From assembly GCF_007714205.1 (NCBI RefSeq), contig NZ_VMQU01000045.1, positions 1 through 39,156 on the forward strand: a stretch of DNA of 39,156 bases. Direction: 5' to 3'. The stretch's first letter is position 1. Each line of letters opens with the position of its first letter. This DNA is from Mycobacterium helveticum (GTDB lineage: Bacteria; Actinomycetota; Actinomycetes; Mycobacteriales; Mycobacteriaceae). The notes beneath the pieces are model-generated. The model saw only the letters and a list, made by a program, of their open reading frames with translations. It made no database searches and was not told where the DNA came from. Positions 1 through 8,394 of the stretch are shown here, piece after piece. A program made the position numbers and the translations under genes.

Positions 1-170
1 CGTCGATCATCTGCGCCGCTCCTCCTCATCGCTGCGCTCTGCATCGTCGCCAGCGTCGATCATCTGCGCCGCTCCTCGTCATCGCTGCGCTCTGCATCGT
101 CGCCAGCGTCGATCATCTGCGCCGCTCCTCCTCATCGCTGCGCTCTGCATCGTCGCCAGCGTCGATCATC
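1..170. repeat. 53-bp tandem repeat, MIRU-type
   Basis: There are three consecutive 53-bp units (1-53, 54-106, 107-159) and an 11-bp start of a fourth (160-170). Units 1 and 3 are identical; unit 2 differs by one base (C to G at 78). The unit core (GCGCCGCTCCTC, then CATCGCTGCGCTCTGCATCG) matches what I remember of mycobacterial interspersed repetitive units, whose classic length is 53 bp. It lies directly downstream of the pyrH stop codon, where frr is normally the next gene (outside this window). Since 53 is not a multiple of 3, copy-number change would shift any frame read through it. The array may continue to the left of the window. Confidence 0.9.
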
Positions 171-182
171 ACGTCGTCCCCT

Positions 183-932
183 TCAGGTGGTGACCAGCGT
201 TCCGATCTTCTCACCAGCGACCGCGCGGGCGATATTGCCATTGGTCAGCAGGTTGAACACCAGGATCGGCATGCCATTGTCCATGCACAGGCTGAACGCG
301 GTGGTATCGGCCACCCGCAACCCTCGGTCGATCACTTCGCGATGGGTGATCACGGTCAGCATCTCCGCCTCGGGATTCACCCGGGGGTCCTCGGTGAACA
401 CGCCGTCCACCGCCTTGGCCATCAGGACGACGTCGGCGCCGATCTCCAGCGCCCGCTGGGCCGCCGTGGTGTCGGTGGAGAAGTACGGCAGGCCCATGCC
501 GGCGCCGAAGATGACCACCCGGCCCTTCTCCAGGTGACGGACGGCCCGCAACGGGAGGTAGGGCTCGGCCACCTGGCCCATGGTGATCGCGGTCTGGACC
601 CTTGTGACGATGCCCTCCTTCTCCAGGAAATCCTGCAGCGCAAGGCTGTTCATGACGGTGCCGAGCATCCCCATGTAGTCCGACCGGGTGCGCTCCATGC
701 CGCGCTGCTGAAGTTGGGCGCCCCGGAAGAAGTTCCCGCCGCCTATCACCACGGCGACCTGGACGCCGGTGCGCACCACCTCGGCGATCTGGCGGGCCAC
801 CCGGGCCACCACGTCGGGATCCAGGCCGACCTGGCCGCCGCCGAACATCTCGCCGCCGAGCTTGAGCAACACCCGTGAATATTTGGCTCGACTCGCCGGT
901 GCGCCGTTGACGCCTTCCGTCGGCTCCGTCAT
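183..932 (-). CDS. pyrH: UMP kinase
   Basis: Uridylate kinase of the amino-acid kinase fold. It phosphorylates UMP to UDP with ATP in the cytoplasm as part of pyrimidine nucleotide synthesis and is normally a hexamer regulated by GTP and UTP. The 249-residue protein shows the N-terminal phosphate loop KLGGE (about 24-28), the GGGNFFRG loop (about 64-71) and the [16 protein letters not shown] segment (from about 154). The ATG at 932 is chosen because GAGGAG lies 5 bases upstream; an in-frame start at 1001 would add 23 residues of poor composition. The short N-terminal extension rich in Ala, Pro and Ser is usual for mycobacterial PyrH. The gene would be followed by frr beyond the left edge. Certain by family. 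Confidence 0.97.
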   Translation of the reverse strand: MTEPTEGVNGAPASRAKYSRVLLKLGGEMFGGGQVGLDPDVVARVARQIAEVVRTGVQVAVVIGGGNFFRGAQLQQRGMERTRSDYMGMLGTVMNSLALQDFLEKEGIVTRVQTAITMGQVAEPYLPLRAVRHLEKGRVVIFGAGMGLPYFSTDTTAAQRALEIGADVVLMAKAVDGVFTEDPRVNPEAEMLTVITHREVIDRGLRVADTTAFSLCMDNGMPILVFNLLTNGNIARAVAGEKIGTLVTT

Positions 933-1008
933 CAGACTCCTCGCATGAGAGCGCCATCCCGGGCGAACTCCTCCGGAACGGCCTTCCACATCCTGCCTCA
1001 TCGCAGCA

Positions 1009-1029
1009 CACCCCGGCGTGGCCGGGGTG
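1009..1029. other. Perfect GC hairpin between pyrH and csbD-like gene
   Basis: CACCCCGGC / GCCGGGGTG forms a perfect 9-bp stem with a 3-base loop (GTG). It lies in the 307-bp divergent region, about 80 bases upstream of the pyrH start and outside both genes. No T-tract follows on either strand. It could be an mRNA leader structure, a protein-binding dyad or an attenuator for pyrH; the sequence alone does not decide. Confidence 0.5.
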
Positions 1030-1163
1030 GATTACCGGCAAAGGACGCGCGGGCGGGGCCGCGCCGGCCCGCCGCGGATGTTTGGTCGCGCCGCGGCACG
1101 GGAATAGGCCAGGGCGCAGCAGGAAACGACCGGCCTTGAGAATTAGGGCCGCTAGCTGCTGTG

Positions 1164-1190
1164 TTGCCGAATCGTTCACCGAATCGGCAA
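1164..1190. promoter_or_regulatory. Operator-like inverted repeat upstream of csbD-like gene
   Basis: TTGCCGAATCG and CGAATCGGCAA form 11-bp arms matching at 10 of 11 positions around a 5-base spacer. CGAATCG is also directly repeated at 1168-1174 and 1180-1186. The dyad lies 50-76 bases upstream of the CsbD-like start in the divergent region shared with pyrH, a typical place for a regulator site. The nearest regulator is the OmpR-type gene at 1689, but nothing here proves which protein binds. Confidence 0.5.
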
Positions 1191-1239
1191 GGAGCGGAAC
1201 CGCTCGTTTCCACGTACGCCACTGAGGAGGAGCTGATTC

Positions 1240-1479
1240 ATGGCGGACACCAACAACTCCGGACCCGCGGAAGCCGTGAAGGGCGTCGTCGAGGACGTCA
1301 AAGGTAAGGCCAAGGAGGCCGTCGGGGCGGTGACGGGCCAGGACGACCTCACCCGCGAGGGCCAGGCCCAGCAGGACAAGGCCGAGGCACAGCGCAACGC
1401 GGCGAAGAAGGAAGCCGAGGCCGAGGCGGCCCGCGGCAGCGCCAGGGCGGCCGAAGAGCGCCAGAAGTCCAACCAGTAG
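1240..1479 (+). CDS. CsbD-like small stress protein
   Basis: A 79-residue, highly charged, Ala/Lys/Glu-rich protein of the CsbD (UPF0337) family. It carries the VKGVVEDVKGKAKEAVG repeat-like segment (about 13-29) and the DDLTREGQAQQDKAEAQR segment (about 36-53), and then continues as an amphipathic helix to the end. CsbD proteins are abundant, often general-stress induced, and have no known enzymatic role. Mycobacterial relatives are, as I recall, annotated as microaggregate-binding protein 1. A strong ribosome site (GAGGAGG) precedes ATG 1240. There are no cysteines, signal peptide or membrane segment. It is followed by a strong hairpin at 1491-1526 and is probably monocistronic. The exact function is not known. 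Confidence 0.9.
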   Translation: MADTNNSGPAEAVKGVVEDVKGKAKEAVGAVTGQDDLTREGQAQQDKAEAQRNAAKKEAEAEAARGSARAAEERQKSNQ

Positions 1480-1490
1480 CTTGTCGCGAC

Positions 1491-1526
1491 GATGAGCCCG
1501 GCCCGAACCGACGGGCCGGGCTCATC
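1491..1526 (+). terminator. Intrinsic hairpin terminator of csbD-like gene
   Basis: GATGAGCCCGGCCCG / CGGGCCGGGCTCATC is a perfect 15-bp stem with a 6-base loop, starting 12 bases after the CsbD-like stop codon. There is no T-tract, as is common for mycobacterial hairpin terminators. Confidence 0.85.
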
Positions 1527-1688
1527 GGTTCGGGCGCCGGGGTTAGTGAGTTCGGGAGCAAACTTTTCCCGGGGACACCCCGACCGGGGACGATTCGGGG
1601 TCCGCAAAGGCGGAAGAGTTGGCATAATTCTCCCGGCGAGCGGGTAATCCGCGCCGCGCCGGCAGACATCTCCGCGCGAGGTGCCTCC

Positions 1689-2444
1689 GTGGCAAACCCG
1701 GTTTGGGAGATGTCGTTGGACGTTCTACTGGTCACCGACGAGGACGATTTCGAATCGGCGTTGCCGACGCTGAAGTCGTTTGCACGCCGGCTGCGGCGCG
1801 CGCCCCTTGCCGACCACGCCGACGGGCATCCCGGTTCCGCCGACGTCGCGATCATCGACGCGCGCACCGACCCCGCGACGGCCCGAACCGTCTGCCGCCG
1901 GCTGACGGCCGCCGCGCCGGCGATCGCGGTGGTGGCCATCGTGGCGCCCGCGGACTTCGCGGGGATCGACATCGACTGGCATTTCGACGACGTGATGCCG
2001 CCCGCGGCGGAGGCCGACGAGCTGCAGGCCCGGCTCCGGCTGGCCATCGCGCGCCGCCGCAGCGCACTGGACGGCGCGCTGAAGTTCGGCGACCTGGTGC
2101 TGCACCCGGCCAGCTGCACGGGCTCGCTGGCCGGCATGGACCTGCACCTGACGCTCACCGAGTTCAAATTGTTGAGCTTCCTGGTGCAGCACGCCGGCCG
2201 CGCATTCACCCGCACCCGGCTGCAGCACGAGGTGTGGGGCTATGACAGCACCGGCCGTGTCCGCACGGTCGACGTCCACGTGCGGCGGCTGCGCGCCAAG
2301 CTCGGAGCCGCACACAAATCGATGATCGAGACCGTCCGCGGGGTGGGCTACATGGCGGCGACTCCGCCGCGACCGCAATGGATCGTCGGCGACCCGGCAT
2401 CCGCGCCGCGGCCGTCGGCCGGCCCGGACGCGGACCGTGGTTGA
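1689..2444 (+). CDS. Orphan OmpR/PhoB-type response regulator (Rv2884-like)
   Basis: A 251-residue regulator. Residues 10-120 resemble a receiver with Asp57 in IIDAR. The conserved switch Lys near position 104 is not evident (the region reads DDVMPPAAEADE), so it may be phosphorylation-independent, as in GlnR-type regulators. Residues about 130-232 form an OmpR-type winged helix, with LTLTEFKLLSFLVQHAGRAF, VDVHVRRLRAKLG and the wing IETVRGVGYM. The GTG at 1689 is chosen because GAGG lies 7 bases upstream; the ATG at 1710 is possible but its purines touch the start codon. No histidine kinase is adjacent. Order and sequence match M. tuberculosis Rv2884, of unknown regulon. Confidence 0.9.
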   Translation: MANPVWEMSLDVLLVTDEDDFESALPTLKSFARRLRRAPLADHADGHPGSADVAIIDARTDPATARTVCRRLTAAAPAIAVVAIVAPADFAGIDIDWHFDDVMPPAAEADELQARLRLAIARRRSALDGALKFGDLVLHPASCTGSLAGMDLHLTLTEFKLLSFLVQHAGRAFTRTRLQHEVWGYDSTGRVRTVDVHVRRLRAKLGAAHKSMIETVRGVGYMAATPPRPQWIVGDPASAPRPSAGPDADRG

Positions 2445-2740
2445 GCGGGTTCCGTAGGCCACTGTGCCGCAACACCTTTCGCCGACCTCGGCGATCCCCT
2501 CAGGCCCCTCAGGCAGTCGCCTCAGGCGAACAGGGGCAGCGCACGCCGGCACTATCCCCCACGGCAGCGACACCGCGAGCGGGAAAGCCTTGAGCCACAA
2601 CAGGATGTCGAGCCGCAGCGCCTTCGACAGGCCGTCGCCGCAGATCGCCGTGAACGCGTCGCGGGCGGTGCCGTGCAGCGGGCGGTCCTGTCCGAAGCGT
2701 CGCCACCGGGGCGGAGCCGCGGAAGCAACGAAATGAACCG
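2445..2740. other. Region with no intact gene
   Basis: No convincing start, ribosome site or complete protein is seen. A minus-strand frame through about 2500-2730 reads a protein-like stretch (for example DAFTAICGDGLSKALRLDI, then a hydrophobic run) that may be a gene remnant, but I do not recognise a family and long open frames are common at this GC content. Confidence 0.35.
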
Positions 2741-2786
2741 CTGACAAACCTCCCCGTGTCGGACGCGACGCGGGGAGGTTTGTCAG
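2741..2786. terminator. Strong bidirectional hairpin terminator
   Basis: CTGACAAACCTCCCCG / CGGGGAGGTTTGTCAG is a perfect 16-bp stem; the 14-base centre can add a 4-bp GTCG/CGAC pairing. It ends 13 bases beyond the stop codon of the minus-strand MPT63-like gene, which it most likely terminates. There is no flanking T-tract. It could also stop transcription coming from the plus side. Confidence 0.85.
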
Positions 2787-2799
2787 CCGGGGTGGGCGG

Positions 2800-3294
2800 T
2801 CAGACGTTGCTCGTCCAGATGAGGACGTCCTGCACCCCGTCGTTGTACACGACGCCGTTCGGCGGCTGTCCGGTCACGTCGAAGTACAACCTCCCGCTCG
2901 ACTGCTGGCCCTGCAAGATCGGAGCGGGGCTGAGGCCGTTGGGGGTGGGAACATTGTCGATCACCCGGTAGGTCTGGCCGTCGGCCGATCGGGCGTTGAA
3001 GTCCGAGACCAACGGGGTCACGGTCCCGCCGTCAGCCGTGGCGGTGATATCTGCCTGGTACAGCTTGCCTTTCGGGGTGTATCCGGGAATGACGGTGTTG
3101 GTCGCGTGCAGGTTGTTCACGCTGTACGCGGTGACCAGCGGCCCGTCGACGAGCTTTTCGCTGGTGCCGAATCCCTGGACGGTTGGCGGCGCGGCGGATG
3201 CCGTCGCGGCGGTGAAGACGCTTGCCGCTGCGATCGCACCGGCAGCAACTGCAGTTTTTGCAGCGGTAGTTGCAGCGGAAGTGGTGAACTTCAT
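2800..3294 (-). CDS. Secreted MPT63-family (DUF1942) protein
   Basis: A 164-residue secreted protein. MKFTTSAATTAAKTAVAAG followed by an Ala-rich core and ATASAAPP forms a signal peptide with cleavage near residue 36. The mature part carries the MPT63/DUF1942 pattern: VIPGYTPKGKLYQADITA, GTVTPLVSDFNARSADGQTYRV, GRLYFDVTG and VQDVLIWTSN. MPT63 (Rv1926c) is a small immunoglobulin-like beta-sandwich antigen of unknown function. The ATG at 3294 is preceded by AAAGGA 8 bases upstream; an in-frame start at 3387 would read the 12-bp repeats as protein and is rejected. The gene ends at the strong hairpin 2741-2786. It is not at this place in M. tuberculosis, so it is an accessory paralogue here. Confidence 0.9.
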   Translation of the reverse strand: MKFTTSAATTAAKTAVAAGAIAAASVFTAATASAAPPTVQGFGTSEKLVDGPLVTAYSVNNLHATNTVIPGYTPKGKLYQADITATADGGTVTPLVSDFNARSADGQTYRVIDNVPTPNGLSPAPILQGQQSSGRLYFDVTGQPPNGVVYNDGVQDVLIWTSNV

Positions 3295-3345
3295 GTTCAA
3301 TTCCTTTCGTGTCGAACAGTCGCGCTGAGGCGACAACCGCACATT

Positions 3346-3381
3346 GGTCTTGTACGGGGTCTTGTTAGGGGTCTTGCAAGG
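3346..3381. repeat. Three 12-bp direct repeats upstream of MPT63-like gene
   Basis: GGTCTTGTACGG, GGTCTTGTTAGG and GGTCTTGCAAGG follow each other without gaps (3346-3357, 3358-3369, 3370-3381), differing only at positions 8-10. They lie 52-87 bases upstream of the MPT63-like start codon. On that strand they read as repeated CAAGACC boxes every 12 bp, an arrangement seen in direct-repeat regulator sites. Confidence 0.7.
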
Positions 3382-3561
3382 TTCCATAGCCTCTCGGCCG
3401 ATATTTCAAACTCGCCGCTACCGCGCATGCGTCGCGGTGGCCCGCCCGACCTGGACTGACAGCCCGAAACTGCTTTGCGCGGCAACACAACTGCGCCACT
3501 TCCGCAACACGCATACCACAACCACCGGCGCCGCGGCCGGCCCCGTCGGCCGGCGCACACG

Positions 3562-3826
3562 CCGTCGATCATCGGCAGCTCCTCGGTGTACTCCGAGAAC
3601 TCCAACCCGAACCTGGCGCCGTACGCGGCGACCGGGGCCGCGATCGCCAACTTCGCGGCCAGCCTCGTACAGCTGCCGGGCGACACGGGGATTCGGGTCA
3701 ACAGCTGCGGCGCCGGGACCGAGACGGACCCCGCTCATCCCCTCGATCATGGCCGCGGAGAGCGTGGAGTCGTTCGGGCAGAACCTGCCACTGGGACGTG
3801 CCGGGCAGCCGGCTTGCGGGGTGTGA
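3562..3826 (+). pseudogene. Short-chain dehydrogenase/reductase fragment, frameshifted
   Basis: The C-terminal half of a classical SDR is readable in two frames. The first frame gives PSIIGSSSVYSENSNPNLAP, YAATGAAIANFAASLVQLPG and GIRVNSCGAG. After a +1 shift near 3725 the second frame gives TPLIPSIMAAESVESFGQNL and PLGRAGQPACGV before a stop. In intact SDRs the active site is YxxxK; here it reads YAATG, with Lys replaced by Gly. The Rossmann N-terminus and the last ~35 residues are missing. It therefore cannot encode an active enzyme. It sits in a stretch (3300-6150) with several other remnants. Confidence 0.8.
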
Positions 3827-4075
3827 GTCCGGTCACGGCAGCGTAATTCGGGCCGGGCGGCCGGATTCGTCGGGTAGGGTCGGCCCCAGGCTGAAATGAA
3901 ATGACCGGCGCCATCGACGGCGAATAACCGGCTCAGCCGCATTCCGCACCGGGTGCTGGAGCAGACGCCACCCGTACGTCCAGGTGATTCCCCGTCTCAG
4001 AGTGGGTCAATTCGCAGGCGAACGGCACACCGGCCGCCGACCGGCGACGAACCGATACCGACCGAGGAGCTTCCT

Positions 4076-4369
4076 ATGATGATCGAGCGCTACACCTACC
4101 GCGTCGTGTGGTCTCCCACGTACCGGAAGTATTTTGCGCGCTGCCTGGAAATCCCGACGTTGACCTCGTTGGGCACCACCCAGCAGGACGCGCTCGACCA
4201 GGTCAGCCGACTGGCCGCCGACTTCGTCGACGCCGAGGAAGACGCGAAGGAAACTGTTGCACAGCAACATGTCTCGGGCGGCAATCGCGACACATGGCGG
4301 CGCACAGGGCCGTCGTCGAACCTTCGGTACAGTCAGCGCGTCGTCCCCCGGTGGCACACGCGCTGCTGA
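4076..4369 (+). pseudogene. HicB-like antitoxin N-terminal domain, probably truncated
   Basis: An open frame of 97 residues starts at ATG 4076 behind GAGGAGC, with a second ATG directly following. Residues 1-58 (IERYTYRVVWSPTYRKYFAR, CLEIPTLTSLGTTQQDALDQ, then VSRLAADFVDAEEDAKE) follow the HicB/DUF1902 pattern of a small partly degenerate RNase H-like fold. After residue 60 the sequence becomes low-complexity and Arg-rich, and the DNA-binding C-terminal helix region expected of HicB antitoxins is absent, suggesting a frameshift or replacement. No HicA toxin gene is recognised next to it. It may still be expressed as a short protein; I class it as a probable remnant. Confidence 0.6.
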
Positions 4370-4416
4370 TCTCCTCCGCGGTAGTCGCCCGCGACGGGGA
4401 TCGGTCCCGGAAACGG

Positions 4417-6140
<1,724 letters not shown>

Positions 6141-6159
6141 ATGTCAATATCGTTGACAT
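6141..6159. promoter_or_regulatory. Perfect dyad overlapping the marR start codon, likely autoregulatory operator
   Basis: ATGTCAA and TTGACAT are perfect 7-bp arms around TATCG. The last two bases are the first two bases of the MarR start codon. MarR-family regulators typically bind dyads of this size and repress their own promoter. Because the dyad covers the start codon there is little room for a leader, so the transcript may be leaderless or the repressor may act as a roadblock. Confidence 0.75.
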
Positions 6160-6577
6160 GGTTCAGGCGCAAGACGCTCCGCTGGGTTATCTGCTCTACC
6201 GGGTCGGTGCCGTCCTGCGCCCGGAGGTTTCGGCGGCCTTGGGCCCGCTGGGGCTGACGCTGCCCGAATTCGTTTGCCTGCGTCTCCTGTCGACGTCGCC
6301 CGGGTTGTCCAGCGCCGAGTTGTCCCGGCACACCAACGTCACGCCGCAGGCGATGAACTCCGTGCTGCGCAAACTGGAAAGCGTCGGCGCGGCAACACGC
6401 CCGGCTTCGGTCTCGTCGGGGCGCGCGCTGCCGGCCACGCTGACCGGCCAGGGCCGCATGCTGCTCAAGCGCGCCGAGGCCGCGGTGCGCGCCGCCGACG
6501 CCCGCATCCTGTCGAAGCTGACCGAGGCTCAGCGGCGCGAGTTCAAACGGATGCTCGAGAAACTCGGGTCGGACTAG
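6158..6577 (+). CDS. MarR-family transcriptional regulator (Rv2887-like)
   Basis: A 139-residue winged-helix regulator. Residues about 8-30 (PLGYLLYRVGAVLRPEVSAA) form the dimerisation helix. LPEFVCLRLLS begins the DNA-binding domain, SSAELSRHTNVTPQAMNSVL is helix-turn-helix with the recognition helix, and GRALPATLTGQGR is the wing. The C-terminal helices end in AQRREFKRMLEKLGSD. It closely resembles Rv2887, a repressor known for controlling the Rv0560c methyltransferase and drug susceptibility. ATG 6158 is the only in-frame start near the conserved N-terminus, and no ribosome site precedes it, consistent with leaderless expression. In M. tuberculosis the next gene is amiC; here a broken IS element separates the two. 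Confidence 0.95.
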   Translation: MVQAQDAPLGYLLYRVGAVLRPEVSAALGPLGLTLPEFVCLRLLSTSPGLSSAELSRHTNVTPQAMNSVLRKLESVGAATRPASVSSGRALPATLTGQGRMLLKRAEAAVRAADARILSKLTEAQRREFKRMLEKLGSD

Positions 6578-6748
6578 CGTCGATTTTTCGCGACGGTGGG
6601 GTTTGGTGGCGCGATACCGCGAAAGTCGCTGAGCGCCATCTGTTTTGGGCCTGAGGACGTGTTTGGCTGTCCCGTGTCGCCGGGGTGGACGGGCTTTCCG
6701 AGGGGGCCGAGGGTCTTTCGTGGTTGTCGGGGCTGGTGTGCTCAAGAG

Positions 6749-8040
6749 TCAGGGAAAGGCGGCTCGGACTCGGTGCCAGGCGGTGGCGATGGCGTGCGCC
6801 CAGCGCCAGGTCGCGTCGATGCGTAGCCGTGTTTGGCGGGCCGCGCGGGTGATGCGGGCCGCGACGTGGAGCACGCGGTAGCGGAATGCGGCGATCTCGC
6901 AGCGAGCCAACTGCGGGGTTTCGGTGAATCCGATGAGTTTGGCCCAGGCCACCAGATCGGCTGCTGCCAGGGCGATTTCGAGCCAGGCGGCGTTGGCGTC
7001 GAAGCTGTGGCAGGGCAGGTTGCCCAGCCCGGCGGCTTCGGCTTGCCGGATGCGGTCTTCGACGCGGGCGCGTTGGCGATGCCGCAGTTCCAGGCCGGCC
7101 AGGTGTCCAGGGCGACCAGGTCGGTGGCCTCGGCCACCCACGCCCCGTCCCGGATCCCGCCAGCGGTGTCGATCGCCGGGTACCAGCCATCACCGTGGGT
7201 TGAGGGTGTCCACGGCGTCTTGGACTCGGGCGTCGACGGGAAACTCCGAAGGAGAACCCGACCCCACGCTCGCGGCAGGCGGTGGCGAAGGCATGGGTGG
7301 CTCCGGCCGAGTCTGAACGCACCACGACGGTGGGCGCGGTGGGATCGTTTCGGTCCGGACGCCAACCGGCCGGCAGCGAGGCTAACGATTGCTCCACCAC
7401 CGTGATGTGGTCGGCCGCGGTGTTGGACCCGGCGTTGCCGTTGCGTAGCAGCCCGGCCAACGGTTCGCCTCCGGCAATCTCCGGACGATCCAGAAACGCC
7501 GGCAACGGATGATGACCGAAGGACTTCTTCCAGGTCGGCGCCGCGTCGGCCTTGTTGTCGGAATGGTCGATGACCCGGGTGGCGTCGATATCGATGTACC
7601 GCGGCGCCCCCGCCGGTGGCGCGGCCCCAGCCGCCCAGGCTGCGGCTCCGGCCGCCGCGCGGGCGGCGCGCACCTTCGGCAGGTGGACGGCATCGATGCG
7701 CTCATCGACCAGCCGCCACATCGTCGTTGTCGAGGCTTTGGCGTCGAGGCTTTGGCGTCGAGGCTTTGGCCCCGAACACGTGCTCGCGATCCCCACACAG
7801 CTGCCCGACCCCGTCCACACAGTCCGCGCCGTCGGCCACCGCCGCGGCCAGATCGGCAAACACCGCCCCCGGGGCGTGCACCCACGGCCCCTTGTAGGTA
7901 TCGGCCAAAACCGCCGTGACCTGGGCGGACAACCCCCTACGATCGGCCAGCTCCCGCACCAAGCCCATCCCGGCGCGCGACACCACCTCGCGACCGTCCG
8001 CCGATACTTTCACCCGCCGCGCCACCGCGATACTCTTCAC
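6749..8040 (-). pseudogene. IS1380-family transposase, multiply frameshifted
   Basis: The transposase can be followed across at least three frames. The N-terminus from GTG 8040 reads ADGREVVSRAGMGLVREL, VTAVLADTYKGPWVHAPG and GADCVDGVGQLCGDREHVFG. After the 14-bp triplication (7729-7770) the frame changes to TTMWRLVDERIDA, IDATRVIDHSDNKADA and LAGLLRNGNAGSNTAADH. Around 7250 it changes again (DGWYPAID, IRDGAWVAEATDLVALDTW). Near 7107 a deletion joins it to LAGLELRHRQRARVEDRIR, and the C-terminus reads RLRIDATWRWAHAIATAWHR. The DDE-type core is thus interrupted and cannot yield a functional enzyme from one frame. Confidence 0.9.
7729..7770. repeat. 14-bp perfect triplication inside the transposase
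   Basis: GTCGAGGCTTTGGC occurs three times without gaps (7729-7742, 7743-7756, 7757-7770). On the coding strand one copy reads Ala-Lys-Ala-Ser followed by the first base(s) of Thr. Removing two copies (28 bp) restores one continuous frame from GDREHVFGAKAS into TTMWRLVDER, so the expansion is a direct cause of inactivation. Confidence 0.9.
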
Positions 8041-8154
8041 TTGCGAAGTGCCTTCCGCTCGACATATGGAACCCTAGAGAAGTCCCATAATGTGTTGCAG
8101 GACAGGCACTTTGGCCTATCGACACCCAGACACGACGCCACCCCGCGAAAAATC

Positions 8155-8394
8155 CAGGCCAGCCAGAGACGCTCGCTTCCGGGCCTGGCGCACACGGCGA
8201 AAGCGGCTGGGGGACGCGCAGCGGGCTGCGGCACGGCGCTCGCATACTGAGCCGGGTTGCGCCGAATCGGCCAAGCGCATCGGCTCGCAGAGCCCCATCG
8301 TCGAGGAGTTGGGTGCAAACCGGGGCGCGCAAGGTCACCGGGCCACGGCAAAACGTGCCCGACGACGAACCGGATGCGGCGAAATCGGTTGCGC
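8155..8394. other. Gap between IS end and amiC stop
   Basis: About 240 bases lie between the IS right end and the amiC stop codon. I see no gene, repeat or clear terminator in it. Confidence 0.5.

Larger units (their letters stand above)
6582..8154 (-). mobile_element. Decayed IS1380-family insertion sequence
   Basis: A broken IS1380-type transposase (minus strand) is bounded by an 11-bp terminal inverted repeat, GATTTTTCGCG at 6582-6592 and its complement CGCGAAAAATC at 8144-8154; similarity continues inward (ACGGTGG against GGGTGG). The left end lies 4 bases after the MarR stop codon. The remaining length is about 1.57 kb, somewhat short for the family because of an internal deletion. No clear target duplication is seen, so the exact outer ends are uncertain by a few bases. 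Confidence 0.75.

Noticed and set aside
1..170. CRISPR array
   Set aside because: The 53-bp units are directly adjacent with no variable spacers, which fits a MIRU-type tandem repeat.
183..1001. PyrH start at 1001
   Set aside because: The extra 23 residues are not conserved-looking, and the ATG at 932 has a strong ribosome site at proper spacing.
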